A DNA stretch of 64,000 nt. Origin: Halanaerobiaceae bacterium. GTDB taxonomy: Bacteria; Bacillota; Halanaerobiia; Halanaerobiales; Halarsenatibacteraceae. Below the pieces are notes generated by a model. The model ran no database searches, was not told where the DNA came from, and was given only the letters and a program-made list of their open reading frames with translations. Positions 1 to 8,857 of this stretch are shown one piece after another. The stretch lies in the NCBI GenBank assembly GCA_003553225.1, contig PWDW01000060.1:1-64000 (forward strand). The letters run 5' to 3'. How positions within the stretch are numbered: the first letter of the stretch is position 1; every line of letters starts with the position of its first letter. The position numbers were made by a program, and so were the translations under genes.

Positions 1-6
1 GGCTGC

Positions 7-102
7 ACTGCAAAAAGTCAATTTTATTTAATTTAAGAAATAATATTACTGTCATGACAGCAATCATAAACTGACAAATCTTAAAATAACCTTTTATGCA
101 GA
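7..102 (+). repeat. MITE-like palindromic repeat, copy A
   Basis: This is one of three related intergenic elements of about 96 bp (others near 6072-6173 and 57983-58078). It starts with ACTGCAAAAAGTC and ends with CTTTTATGCAG, imperfect terminal inverted repeats. The centre holds a second imperfect palindrome (ATTACTGTC/GACAGCAAT). It has no coding capacity. It ends 11 bases before the -35 box of the encapsulin operon promoter. I infer a non-autonomous mobile or folded intergenic repeat; no transposase is in the window. Confidence 0.75.
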
Positions 103-113
103 AAATCATCTAT

Positions 114-142
114 TTGACAATCATTTTTAATTAGTATAAAAT
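114..142 (+). promoter_or_regulatory. sigma-A type promoter of the encapsulin operon
   Basis: TTGACA at 114-119 and TAAAAT at 137-142 are separated by exactly 17 bases. The start codon of the ferritin gene is 38 bases further on, behind an AGGAGG ribosome binding site at 168-173. No operator palindrome is obvious. Confidence 0.75.
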
Positions 143-180
143 TATTAACAGAAATTACTATTAATATAGGAGGTATAATA

Positions 181-525
181 ATGCCTGAATATCACGAAGA
201 AGACCTGCCTGAAGAAGCAGTTGATTACCATCGTATAATAAAAAGTTTAATTGAAGAGCTGGAAGCAGTCGACTGGTATAACCAGCGAGCAGCTGCCACT
301 GATGACCCTACAGTACAGGGTATAGTTGAACATAACCGGGATGAAGAAATTGAACATGCCTGTATGGCTCTCGAATGGCTGCGCAGACGCTATCCCGCCT
401 GGAATGAAAATCTGGAAACCTTTCTTTTTTCTGAAGGAGATATCACAGAACTTGAAGAGGAAGAAGGAGAAGAAAACGAAAATTCTGAAGGTAGTTCATC
501 ACTGGGACTGGGAGATCTAAAATAA
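181..525 (+). CDS. encapsulated ferritin-like cargo protein (EncFtn)
   Basis: This 114-aa protein resembles the encapsulated ferritins known from Rhodospirillum rubrum, which oxidise Fe(II) and work inside an encapsulin shell. The iron-site residues are present: the EELEAVDWY segment (about residues 25-33, Glu26 and Glu28) and EEIEH (55-59, Glu56 and His59). An acidic linker (about 88-105) leads to a C-terminal SLGLGDLK, which matches the cargo-loading peptide that docks on the shell interior. The start is set by AGGAGG seven bases upstream. The encapsulin gene follows 15 bases later, so the pair is one operon. EncFtn proteins form ring decamers from dimers; that is family knowledge, not visible here. 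The assignment is strong because motif, tail and neighbour agree. Confidence 0.95.
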   Translation: MPEYHEEDLPEEAVDYHRIIKSLIEELEAVDWYNQRAAATDDPTVQGIVEHNRDEEIEHACMALEWLRRRYPAWNENLETFLFSEGDITELEEEEGEENENSEGSSSLGLGDLK

Positions 526-540
526 GGAGGGTGATTATTT

Positions 541-1335
541 ATGACTTTATTAAACCGTTCACTGGCTCCAATAACTGATGAAATATGGGAAGTTTTAGAT
601 GAAGAAGCCCGGGATTATCTCAGCCTGCAATTAACGGGGCGTAAAATAGTTGATGTTGAAGGTCCCCTGGGCAGTGATTTTGCTGCTGTAAATTCCGGCC
701 GCCAGACAAAACTGGAAAGTCCAGTTGAGGGTGTGCAAATGACTGAAAGAAAAGTACTGCCTCTGGCCGAAATCAAAGTTCCTTTTACCCTTGATTTAAA
801 TGAACTGGAGGCTGTAACCAGAGGAGCAGAAGACATTGAACTTGATAATCTTCTGGAGGCGGCTGACAAAGTAATAGCAGCTGAAGATGGGGCTGTTTTC
901 AAAGGAAAAGGGGCCGAACATTTTGCCGGTATTATCAATAAAGCAGAATTTAATTTAAATATTTCGGACAAACCACAGGAGTTTATTGCTGCGGCTGTAG
1001 AAGGTATCAATAACATGAAAAATGCTGGAGTAGGAGGCCCCTTCTCACTTGTATTAAGTGAAGATATCTTTAGAGTATTGTTCAGTTCTCCTGATTCTGG
1101 ATATCCACTCCATAAGAGGTTAGGGGATATAGATATTGAGAAAGTAATTGTCTCTCCCTTAATGGAAAGTGAAGGACTGCTGCTTTCCGCACGGGGAGAA
1201 GACTTCAAATTGATACTGGGACAGGACCTGACTCTGGGTTTTGAAGAAAGGAACGGCAGTAAGCTGGAATTCTTCTTTACAGAATCTTTTGTTACCCGGG
1301 TAATCAGTCCTGAAGCAGCAGTATATCTGAATTAA
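541..1335 (+). CDS. encapsulin shell protein (HK97 fold, family 1)
   Basis: This 264-aa protein has the length of the Thermotoga maritima encapsulin (about 265 aa) and shares its landmarks: N-terminal RSLAPIT, GRKIVDVEGPLG (about 33-44), the LPL.E....FTLDL segment (about 75-87), and a C-terminal DFKLILGQDLTLGFE (about 221-235). Family 1 encapsulins of this size usually form 60-subunit shells about 24 nm wide. It is co-transcribed with the ferritin-like cargo just upstream, so the pair should form an iron-storage or iron-detoxification compartment. AAGGAGG precedes the start. Nothing is truncated. The shell role is secure; shell size is inferred. Confidence 0.95.
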   Translation: MTLLNRSLAPITDEIWEVLDEEARDYLSLQLTGRKIVDVEGPLGSDFAAVNSGRQTKLESPVEGVQMTERKVLPLAEIKVPFTLDLNELEAVTRGAEDIELDNLLEAADKVIAAEDGAVFKGKGAEHFAGIINKAEFNLNISDKPQEFIAAAVEGINNMKNAGVGGPFSLVLSEDIFRVLFSSPDSGYPLHKRLGDIDIEKVIVSPLMESEGLLLSARGEDFKLILGQDLTLGFEERNGSKLEFFFTESFVTRVISPEAAVYLN

Positions 1336-1388
1336 TTTATTTTTAGCAGTGGAAATGAATGAGATCCAATGAAAAGTGAATATACATG

Positions 1389-1432
1389 AAAGAATAAATG
1401 AATGAATAAATGGATGAATAAACGGATGAATA
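1389..1432. repeat. short imperfect tandem repeat (ATGAATAAA-type units)
   Basis: Between the convergent encapsulin and LtaS-like genes there are three to four imperfect 12-13 base units of the form ATGAATAAATGG. No open frame of note or promoter is seen. It may be simple-sequence drift. Confidence 0.5.
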
Positions 1433-1518
1433 TAAGATAAATTGGTTAATTTTTATGTGAAATAAAGTAATTTAAATATGTGAAGTGAAGAAATTGAAAA
1501 GGAAAAGTTGAAAAACAA

Positions 1519-1566
1519 AAGTCCGGCCCCTGATGGTAGGTAGGATGTGGGGGCCGGATTTTTTAA
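1519..1566. terminator. bidirectional intrinsic terminator
   Basis: A perfect 8-bp stem (CCGGCCCC at 1523-1530, GGGGCCGG at 1550-1557) is flanked by an A-rich run on the left and a T run on the right. It can end transcription of the encapsulin operon on the plus strand and of the convergent gene on the minus strand. The right T run overlaps the stop codon of the minus-strand gene. Confidence 0.85.
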
Positions 1567-3428
1567 TGTCTTCTGCGGTCCATAAAAAACAGCTGTCTCA
1601 TATAATCAATGGTTGCATAAATGTCTGATTTCTGTTCCTCAGAGAAATCAACCTCCTGTTTACCGGTCTGTTCCCGGTAGCCCACTCTTATAAATTCATC
1701 CTGTTCAATTATATATAACTGATCCCGGTATAAAATCTGGGGAGCCTCATGCAGAAAAAGAACCGGCCGTTCCTTTTCTTCCAGCAGAGACCAGCCGGCA
1801 AATTCATCAGGGATATTGCGTATCCCCAGTAAATCTAAAATAGTGGGAGCCAGGTCTGTAATTGTACCGGTGGTATTAATAATCCCGGGTTCTATATCAG
1901 GATGTTTTATTATAAGAGGTATATGATGAGGCTGTTTTATATTTCTTTCCAGATTAAAATCTCTAAATGAGGTATATTCCTCTTCTTCAATGGCGGACTC
2001 ATGGTCAGAATAAATAAGAAAAAGGGTATCTTCTTTTAGGCCCCGGGCTTCCAGTTCAGAAAAAAACATCTCTAAAGCCTTATCAGTAAAAGCTATAGAG
2101 TGGAAAAAATCCTCAACCAGCTGATTATCTATATCTTTAAAAGCCTCAACCTGTTCTTCCGGGGGATAAAAATCAAAAGGGGTGTGACTGGTTACAGTAA
2201 TAAAAAAACCAAAAAAGGGCTGTTCTGTCTGATCAATGAAATCAAGGGATTGTTTGAAAAAATCATAATCATTTATACCCAGGGTGGTTTTCTCCACCTC
2301 CATATAGGTGTCTTCCAGAGAATAATCATCCCGGGCATAAAACCTGTCAAAACCAAGTTCGGGAAAAGCTTTATTGCGGTGAAAAAACTCTCTATCATTT
2401 CCGTGAAAGGCAAGGGTGCTGTAGCCCTGTTCATTTAAAATGCGCACCAGAGAAGAAAATTCTTCCAGCCGGTTTTCTCGATAGGCATAATTTCTGTTTA
2501 CGGGATAAAGAGATGTCAAAAATGAAAAATCAGCATCAAAACTGCCGTTTACATGCTGGGCATAAAAATTATTAAAATACAAACTCTCTTCCAGCAGGGT
2601 ACTGGTAAAAGGAACCGGCTTTTGTCCATTATAATCATAATTAATCAGTTTCTCATCAAGTGATTCCCACTGAATAACAATAATATTTGGTTTGCCCGAT
2701 ACAACCGACTCTCCATCCAGCCGTCTTTCTTCCCAGGGAGGAGCAGCTTTATCCGGCTGGAGCTGATAGGGTGCTAGATAGGCATACATCTCCACAAAAT
2801 ACAGGGGTATAAAACCATAAACATTTACAAAATATGCAGTACCCTCCCGGTACAGTTCTCCCGGGGTATATCCTCCCAGCAGGCTGCTGGTTATTAATAT
2901 CTGAGAAAAGATAATTACTATAACCAAAAGCAGAACAGTTTTACGTACTTTATTAAAACCGGAAAATTCTTTTTTAAAGAAATATTTTTTCTTCTTAAAA
3001 TCACTTTTAATATACAGCCCGGATAAAAGAATTATATCCAGGATGAATAAAATATCAACCAGACTTATGATGTGCCGAAAAAGCACCTCTACAATAGAAA
3101 ACCTGCCGGTTCCCTGACCCATGATCATATCACTGAAGCTTAAATAATTGCCAAAATAAGCATTATACCAGTAATTAGCCATAAAAATTATGCTGAATAA
3201 TATATACCCTATAAATACCCATCTCCTGCCTCTTTTCCCCCGGATCAGAGGTAAAATGAAAAATATTAGAACAAGAGCCAGACCTAAATTACGCAGCAGA
3301 CCTCCCAAAATAGAAGGAACATAAAAAATTCTAAACAAGAGATAGTTGTATTTAAATAAAAACCCAAAAAATACAATCAGGGCCATATATTTTTCTTTTT
3401 TGCTGAAATCAGTCCACCAGCCAAACAA
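1563..3428 (-). CDS. LtaS-like membrane phosphotransferase (sulfatase fold)
   Basis: This 621-aa protein has about five N-terminal membrane segments (residues 15-190) and a large extracytoplasmic sulfatase-fold domain (about 245-580), as in lipoteichoic acid synthases and OpgB-type phosphoglycerol transferases. Metal-site residues of LtaS are recognisable: Glu255 in QWES and Asp475-His476 in YSDHE. The nucleophile position reads NGSFDAD, giving Ser296 where LtaS has Thr. The family transfers phosphoglycerol (or phosphoethanolamine) from phospholipid to a surface glycan. In a two-membrane cell an OpgB-like or lipid-modifying role is as likely as teichoic acid synthesis. The start is TTG behind GGGGGA. 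It is followed by a shared terminator. Substrate is unknown. Confidence 0.8.
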   Translation of the reverse strand: MFGWWTDFSKKEKYMALIVFFGFLFKYNYLLFRIFYVPSILGGLLRNLGLALVLIFFILPLIRGKRGRRWVFIGYILFSIIFMANYWYNAYFGNYLSFSDMIMGQGTGRFSIVEVLFRHIISLVDILFILDIILLSGLYIKSDFKKKKYFFKKEFSGFNKVRKTVLLLVIVIIFSQILITSSLLGGYTPGELYREGTAYFVNVYGFIPLYFVEMYAYLAPYQLQPDKAAPPWEERRLDGESVVSGKPNIIVIQWESLDEKLINYDYNGQKPVPFTSTLLEESLYFNNFYAQHVNGSFDADFSFLTSLYPVNRNYAYRENRLEEFSSLVRILNEQGYSTLAFHGNDREFFHRNKAFPELGFDRFYARDDYSLEDTYMEVEKTTLGINDYDFFKQSLDFIDQTEQPFFGFFITVTSHTPFDFYPPEEQVEAFKDIDNQLVEDFFHSIAFTDKALEMFFSELEARGLKEDTLFLIYSDHESAIEEEEYTSFRDFNLERNIKQPHHIPLIIKHPDIEPGIINTTGTITDLAPTILDLLGIRNIPDEFAGWSLLEEKERPVLFLHEAPQILYRDQLYIIEQDEFIRVGYREQTGKQEVDFSEEQKSDIYATIDYMRQLFFMDRRRH

Positions 3429-3488
3429 AACAATTCCCCCTGTTATAATAATATTTTTTACCAGCGGAAGGTCGAGATGAACCTATTT

Positions 3489-3971
3489 TTAAAACATATA
3501 AGACAAAAACCAGATAAACATGATTAACTGCAGCAGCAGCTTGATCACCGAACTGCTGAATACTCCGATCACAGAAGCTGCGGCCTGTTTAAATATTTGA
3601 TCCTGATTTTCTCTATTTTGAATTAAACCGACTGCCAGTACACAAAGGAAGGGACCCAGGATAATACCCACAGGTCCCATAAGCAGAGGACCTATCAGCA
3701 AACCTGCAATCACACCAACCACCGATAATCTTGAAGCCCCATATCTGTTTGCAAACACAGAACTTACTACATAATCTGAAAGAAGTATAAAAATACTCAA
3801 TAAAACCATTCCCAGCCAGAAAGTACCGGAAAGCTGAGGTGGAGAATCAAGCAGACGGCTAATTAAAAATGCCCCCCACAGGGGTATTGTATCGGGTACC
3901 AGGGGTACAAACACCCCGGCAGCACTGATCAAAAAAAACAAAAATATTAAGATCCAGATCACTATATTCAT
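3489..3971 (-). CDS. DUF456 family membrane protein
   Basis: This 160-aa very hydrophobic protein has about four to five membrane segments and Gly-rich stretches (GVIAGLLIGPLLMGPVGIILG) typical of the DUF456 family, whose function is unknown. The chosen ATG at 3971 has a GAGG eight bases upstream; a GTG three codons earlier lies too close to that site. It follows the SEC-C/TPR gene by 20 bases and is probably co-transcribed with it. It is not clearly linked to the downstream LtaS-like gene, which has its own start 60 bases on. Confidence 0.8.
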   Translation of the reverse strand: MNIVIWILIFLFFLISAAGVFVPLVPDTIPLWGAFLISRLLDSPPQLSGTFWLGMVLLSIFILLSDYVVSSVFANRYGASRLSVVGVIAGLLIGPLLMGPVGIILGPFLCVLAVGLIQNRENQDQIFKQAAASVIGVFSSSVIKLLLQLIMFIWFLSYMF

Positions 3972-3991
3972 CACTAACACCTCAGCTCATA

Positions 3992-6010
3992 TCAGCTGGT
4001 TATTATTGTTGATCCACCTTGATCATCTCCGGTATCATTTCCGGCTGCTGATCTGCTGTTATCTTCACTCATTAAAACAGACTGCAGTATCTCCATCAGC
4101 TTTTCTAACTTATCCCGGTTAATAAATCTGCTGCCCTGCTCATTTAACCAGGAATAAATTGCCGCTGCATTCTCCAGCTGGCCCATGAGTTTTTCTGCCT
4201 GTTCATAATTATCCTGCTGTAAATGAAATATTATTTCATAAAACAGATGTTCATCCCGGTCCAGGAGCTCCCGGGGGTCTGCTATTGCTGACCACTCTTC
4301 TTGCTGCCCATATTTTAAAACAGCTTCATATTTGACCAAAAGCTCCTGTTTGAAGGAACAGGGTCTGCTCATCATTTCTTCAATTTTTTGTTCTTTCTCC
4401 TGCTGTTTAAGTTCCTCAGCTCTTAAAACAAACTCACCATATTCAAGCAGGGGAGTAAGATATGCATTTTCCTCTCCAATTTTTAAAGTTGCCTGAGCTT
4501 TTTTCTTAAGTACAGCCCGGGTTATGCCAATATCTCTATCCTCCTGTTCCACAGCATCATACAGTAACAGCAGGCGATAAAAATAATTGACATAAAGTTC
4601 TTCCTGATCAAAAATATTCAGCTCTTTATTAACCATTAATAAATTTTCTTCAGCATCCAGCAGCTGCTGAACCGGATAGCTTTCCAGACAGTTCACCACA
4701 AGCTCCAGATCATTATGCTGACTGCTGGTATTAGTTCTCAATTTTTCCAGTAATTCAGGCAGTTTTTCATGATACTGCTCATTATTTAAGACAAGCATTA
4801 AGTATTCACCAAAAATTGACCAGGGCTCCACCCGGGGAACCTGCTCTAATAACTCTATACCCTCCAGAATAGAGTCCTCGGCTGCCTGCAGCTGCTGCTT
4901 TTTCCTGAGAGCAAGGGCCCGATACCGGGCTGAAAATATTCTGGTTTCTGTATTTTCAGCCTGTAAATCAGTGAGCTCAAGCATCTGATCCCATTCTTCC
5001 AGCTCACTTAAAGCTCTAAAAATCATTCTCATAAAAATAAAATTGTCATCAGCTAAATCCTTTATCTTTTCAATCTGCTTTTCGGCTTTTTCAGATCTGC
5101 CTTCCTGTAGTGCTGTTTCAAAAGTTCTAAATCCTTCCAGGACTCCAATCAGTTTTTTCACGGATTCATCTAACTTCTCGCCCACGACCTCTTCCTCTGA
5201 AAAACCAAAACTGGACTGCAAAAGTTTCTGCAGGCGGTCTATAATTCCGGGCCCCTCTGTATCCTGATCTTTCGAGAACTGTGAGCGGTTATTATACCAT
5301 AATTTCAGTCCTTCCAGAATATATTCTCTGCTTACCAGCTCCTGGAGCAGGGAAACCCAGAGCCATTTATTGTTAACTTCCTGTTCTCTGCTGCCGGCTT
5401 GAGAAGCCAGTTTGAGAGCCTGTTCAGGATTATCTTTATATACTTTAACCATACTCAGCTGCAGCAGTAAATCCGGAGTTTTTTCCTCCCCGGTTTTTTG
5501 ATCCAGAATCTCCTCGGCAGTCTGCAGCCGGCCCTCCATTAACAGCAGTGCTGCCAGAGGGGTCACCAGCCGGGCCGACATTCTGGTTCCTATCAGCTTC
5601 CATAATTTAAGAAGCTTCTGGAGGGCCAGATCGGTGTTTCTATTTTCCAGATTATAAACCCCTAAAAGCCAGGTAAATCTGGGATTAAGAGGGTGATTTT
5701 CCTCCGCCTGCCGGGCCCGATTGTAAAGCTCCTCCATGTTTTCGGCATCCTTTAATTTGTTCAGGTAATATTCCTCAGAATGATCCGGATTAACCCGGGA
5801 ACAGCATTTTTTATATTTCTTGCCACTTCCACAGGGACAGGGGTCATTTCTTCCCACCTCTACCAGTTTTCGTACCGTGTCATCACCTTTTTTCTGCCCC
5901 CGATCTGAAAAAGCCCGCTCCATCTGTGATAGAAGCCTTCTGGTGGGTGCGGGAGCTGCCGCATCGGAGTTTACAGGCCCGGCATTATTTCTTTCTAAAC
6001 CATCCATCAT
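3992..6010 (-). CDS. SEC-C zinc-motif protein with TPR-like helical repeats
   Basis: This protein of about 672 aa carries an N-terminal SEC-C motif (GRNDPCPCGSGKKYKKCC; Cys58, Cys60, Cys69, Cys70), the zinc-binding module also found at the SecA C-terminus. The remaining 580 residues are Glu/Leu/Gln-rich amphipathic helices with TPR-like spacing, suggesting a scaffold or partner-binding protein. The ATG at 6010 is chosen because GGAGG lies eight bases before it; an in-frame ATG five codons upstream overlaps that site. The gene leads a two-gene set with the DUF456 protein. A MITE-like repeat sits about 60 bases upstream of the start. The partner and function cannot be read from sequence. Confidence 0.75.
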   Translation of the reverse strand: MMDGLERNNAGPVNSDAAAPAPTRRLLSQMERAFSDRGQKKGDDTVRKLVEVGRNDPCPCGSGKKYKKCCSRVNPDHSEEYYLNKLKDAENMEELYNRARQAEENHPLNPRFTWLLGVYNLENRNTDLALQKLLKLWKLIGTRMSARLVTPLAALLLMEGRLQTAEEILDQKTGEEKTPDLLLQLSMVKVYKDNPEQALKLASQAGSREQEVNNKWLWVSLLQELVSREYILEGLKLWYNNRSQFSKDQDTEGPGIIDRLQKLLQSSFGFSEEEVVGEKLDESVKKLIGVLEGFRTFETALQEGRSEKAEKQIEKIKDLADDNFIFMRMIFRALSELEEWDQMLELTDLQAENTETRIFSARYRALALRKKQQLQAAEDSILEGIELLEQVPRVEPWSIFGEYLMLVLNNEQYHEKLPELLEKLRTNTSSQHNDLELVVNCLESYPVQQLLDAEENLLMVNKELNIFDQEELYVNYFYRLLLLYDAVEQEDRDIGITRAVLKKKAQATLKIGEENAYLTPLLEYGEFVLRAEELKQQEKEQKIEEMMSRPCSFKQELLVKYEAVLKYGQQEEWSAIADPRELLDRDEHLFYEIIFHLQQDNYEQAEKLMGQLENAAAIYSWLNEQGSRFINRDKLEKLMEILQSVLMSEDNSRSAAGNDTGDDQGGSTIITS

Positions 6011-6025
6011 ATTATATACCTCCAT

Positions 6026-6359
6026 ACACTTTTAATATATTAAATAATTATACAGTACTGACATAATGATTCTTTGGCCAGAAATTTTATTTTAAGATTT
6101 TCAATTTGTGATTGCTTTCATGACGGTAATGTTATTTCAAAAAATAAATAAAATTAACTTCTGCAGTGCAGCCACTTAATAATTTTACTGTATTTATATA
6201 ATGATTATCCTGATGATTATCCCGGGAAAAAAGTAATATAAATTTTTTTGATTTAAGATTGATTTAAGAACACTATTATGCTCCCTGAATTTCAATAAAA
6301 TTACTTGTGAGTATTGAATTCATTGCAAATTTTTTTAAATTCAAAAGCTGAGTTATGAG
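6026..6359. other. intergenic stretch containing repeat copy C
   Basis: The gap between the SEC-C gene start and the end of the sugar-kinase gene holds repeat copy C (6072-6173). The rest is AT-rich. I see no RNA gene, convincing terminator or open frame in 6174-6359. Confidence 0.6.
6072..6173 (-). repeat. MITE-like palindromic repeat, copy C (degenerate)
   Basis: Read on the minus strand from 6173, this begins GGCTGCACTGCAG and follows copies A and B closely through the TTTTATTTA segment and the central ATTACCGTCATGAAAGCAATC. The far end is diverged (CTGGCC instead of TGCAG), so the terminal inverted repeat is broken. It is probably an older copy. Confidence 0.65.
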
Positions 6360-7295
6360 TTATATTTCATACTCATTTACGGTGACCGATTGATAATACT
6401 CATTTACCAGATCGGGAGTTACTTTTCCTGTTTTGTAATACTGTGTATTGGCCGCTCCACAGGCGGTACCCATTTTTAAGACCGCCCGAAAATCTCTTTT
6501 TTCAGCCAAAGCTGCGGCACATCCGGCCACAAAAGCGTCACCAGATCCCACCACATTTTTGACCTCCAGTTCAGGAGGCACAAATTGATAAAGAGTGTTA
6601 CCCTTAACCGTCAGGCATCCCTCAGCACCAAGGGTAATAACCGGCAGTTCAATACCCTGATTTCTAAATTTCTGCAGGGCCTCGATAAAATCCTCCCGAC
6701 CACAGCTGCTGCGTTTCAGGAAAAATTCTACCTCTTCTTTATTGGGTTTTATCATATAGGGGGCTGCTTTTATCCCGGCCCGAAAAGGATCTCCACTGGT
6801 ATCCAGTATAACTCTGGTATCCTTTTTTTGGGCCTCAAGAACCAGACACCGGTAACTGTCACGGGGCATACCCAAAGGCAGACTTCCGGAGGCAATAACA
6901 ATTTCAGCCCCGGAAATTAGTTTTGTAAAAACAGCAAAAAACTCTTCTATTTCTTCGGCCCGGACCTGAGGTCCGGGCTCCAGAATCTCGGTGGTTTCAT
7001 TTCTCACATTATCAGCCACCTTCAGACAGACCCGGGTCTGCCCCTCAATACGGACAAATTCATCGGCAATACCTCCTTTTTGGAGCTCCGAGGATATATA
7101 TTCCCCGGCCGATCCTCCCAAAAAACCGGAGGCCGCCGTACTGTAACCCAGATCTCTCAGCACCCGTGAAGAATTAACTCCTTTTCCGGCCGCATTAACC
7201 GCCACCTCTTCTGAACGAAAAATTTTACCCACCTGAAAATTGTCAATAGGATAAATACGGTCCTGGGCCGGATTAAAAGTAATGGTTAAAATCAT
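6360..7295 (-). CDS. PfkB-family hexose kinase, 1-phosphofructokinase type
   Basis: This 311-aa ribokinase-fold enzyme shows the N-terminal AAGKGVNSSRVL motif (about 32-44) and the C-terminal anion-hole and base motif VVGSGDAFVAG (about 248-258, catalytic Asp). The opening MILTITFNPAQDR is typical of 1-phosphofructokinase/tagatose-6-phosphate kinase proteins, which phosphorylate a hexose phosphate with ATP to a bisphosphate entering glycolysis. No PTS fructose transporter or DeoR regulator is adjacent, so fructose-1-phosphate versus tagatose-6-phosphate cannot be separated. It stands alone, with a gap of about 300 bases upstream in which I see no clear promoter. Length is normal. Confidence 0.85.
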   Translation of the reverse strand: MILTITFNPAQDRIYPIDNFQVGKIFRSEEVAVNAAGKGVNSSRVLRDLGYSTAASGFLGGSAGEYISSELQKGGIADEFVRIEGQTRVCLKVADNVRNETTEILEPGPQVRAEEIEEFFAVFTKLISGAEIVIASGSLPLGMPRDSYRCLVLEAQKKDTRVILDTSGDPFRAGIKAAPYMIKPNKEEVEFFLKRSSCGREDFIEALQKFRNQGIELPVITLGAEGCLTVKGNTLYQFVPPELEVKNVVGSGDAFVAGCAAALAEKRDFRAVLKMGTACGAANTQYYKTGKVTPDLVNEYYQSVTVNEYEI

Positions 7296-7591
7296 TTTAA
7301 TATCCTGCCTTTCCCCAGTATCTACCGGTAATCATTTAATCTTTACCCTTATATTACAGCCGACTGCCGTGCTGCCTATTTCCTCTATCCTGAACTATAA
7401 ACTTTTCGGGGTCCCATCCTCTTTTTCGGGTAGATATCAATTTAGATTATTAAATAACTTACCTAAAATCTCTCATCTAAAATCTCTTATTTGAAAAAAA
7501 CAACTTTTTTATAACTCTGCTGATTAAGCTCTGCTGATAAAAATAAGGTATCCGGATTTATTTCAGGTTTAAAAATTACGGCTTCTTTTTT

Positions 7592-8821
7592 TTACTGAAA
7601 ATTTTTTTCTAAAAAATAGTCCATAAGGTGGTGACCTTCTTCCAGGAAAAAACCGGTCTGAGCGGCATTTTTTTCTGAAAATGATGATACCCGAAACTCC
7701 TGTTTGCCGGGCCTATAGCTGCGATATATTAAAAAGGGAACCGGATCCCGGGTATGAGTTTTTTCAGCCACCGGAGTATAGTGATCGGGTAAGATCAGCA
7801 GAGAAAGCCGCTCTGTGGAGTCCAGCTTTGCCAAAATTTGCTTAAGGACCAGCTGATCTATTTTTTCAACTGCCCGTTTTTTGGTAGCCACATCCCCCTG
7901 GTGCCCGGCCTCATCAGCAGCTTCAAAGTGGAGAAAAACAAAATCATCACCCTCCTGAAGGGCCCTGACGGCTGCCTGAGCCTTACCTGAAAAATTGGTA
8001 TCAATCCGGCCGGTCACCCCGGGTACATCGATAACCTGCAGGCCGGCCGCCCGACCCAGGCCTTTAATAAGATCTACCGCTGAAATAACGGAGCCCCTCA
8101 GCCCATAACGCTCGGAAAACATATCCAGCCGGGGACTGGTGCCCACTCCCCACAGCCAGATGGAGTTACCCGGTAAATCTCCCCTCTCTTTTCTCCTGCT
8201 GTTAACCGGGTGTCCGGGCAAAAAATCACCGCTTTTTTCCATCATCCTGCACAGCTGTCCACTTCCCGACCCCTGAGGTAAATAGCCGCCTATAACCTTA
8301 TCTGAAATATCATGGGGTGGGGTCAGCACTATATCGTTATGCCCACCTTTCCAGACCAGAAGATGGCGATAGCTGACTCCGGCATAAAAGGTAAAGCTAT
8401 CACTGCCCAGCTGTTTTTGGCATTCAGCTATTAACTTTTGAGCCTCATTACTGTTAATCTCTCCGGCACTGTAATCTTTCATAACCCGCTTCCGGTAGGA
8501 TCGATTCTGACTGAGAGTGACCAGATTGCAGCGCAGGGAAACTTCATCTTTATCCAGGCTGACCCCCATACTCAACGCTTCAAAAGGAGAACGGCCCGTA
8601 TAATACTTTTCTGGAGCATATCCAAGTACACTCATATTGGCCACATCACTGCCCGGCTCAAAACCATCAGGCACGGTTCTTACCAGACCCACCTCAGCCT
8701 GTTCTGTAATACCATCCAAAACCGGAGTTTGGGCTTCTTCAAGAGGGGTTCTCCCTCCCAGTTCCTCTACCGGAAAATCGGCCAGACCATCGATCAGAAG
8801 CACCACAAATTTTTCGGACAT
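7592..8821 (-). CDS. apgM: 2,3-bisphosphoglycerate-independent phosphoglycerate mutase, archaeal type
   Basis: This 409-aa protein of the alkaline-phosphatase superfamily interconverts 3- and 2-phosphoglycerate in glycolysis. N-terminal LLIDGLAD (metal-binding Asp, about residue 11) and GSDVANMSVLGY (about 57-68, containing the phosphorylated Ser) are family signatures; HFEAADEAGHQGD and LPDHYTP supply further metal ligands. It is the shorter archaeal-type enzyme (about 400 aa), not GpmI (about 510 aa). The ATG at 8821 is preferred over an adjacent GTG because of ribosome binding site spacing. It lies 36 bases downstream of the aldo/keto reductase gene and is probably co-transcribed. Confidence 0.9.
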   Translation of the reverse strand: MSEKFVVLLIDGLADFPVEELGGRTPLEEAQTPVLDGITEQAEVGLVRTVPDGFEPGSDVANMSVLGYAPEKYYTGRSPFEALSMGVSLDKDEVSLRCNLVTLSQNRSYRKRVMKDYSAGEINSNEAQKLIAECQKQLGSDSFTFYAGVSYRHLLVWKGGHNDIVLTPPHDISDKVIGGYLPQGSGSGQLCRMMEKSGDFLPGHPVNSRRKERGDLPGNSIWLWGVGTSPRLDMFSERYGLRGSVISAVDLIKGLGRAAGLQVIDVPGVTGRIDTNFSGKAQAAVRALQEGDDFVFLHFEAADEAGHQGDVATKKRAVEKIDQLVLKQILAKLDSTERLSLLILPDHYTPVAEKTHTRDPVPFLIYRSYRPGKQEFRVSSFSEKNAAQTGFFLEEGHHLMDYFLEKNFQ

Positions 8822-8857
8822 CACACCACCCCATTTCGGCAGCTCATTAACTCAGAT

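Noticed and set aside
7-102. Repeat copies A-C as ordinary terminators
   Set aside because: They lie upstream of genes, share sequence over about 96 bp beyond the stem, and have no GC-rich stem with T run typical of terminators.
1389-1432. CRISPR-like array
   Set aside because: Units are only 12-13 bases, imperfect and without spacers. No cas genes are seen in the window.
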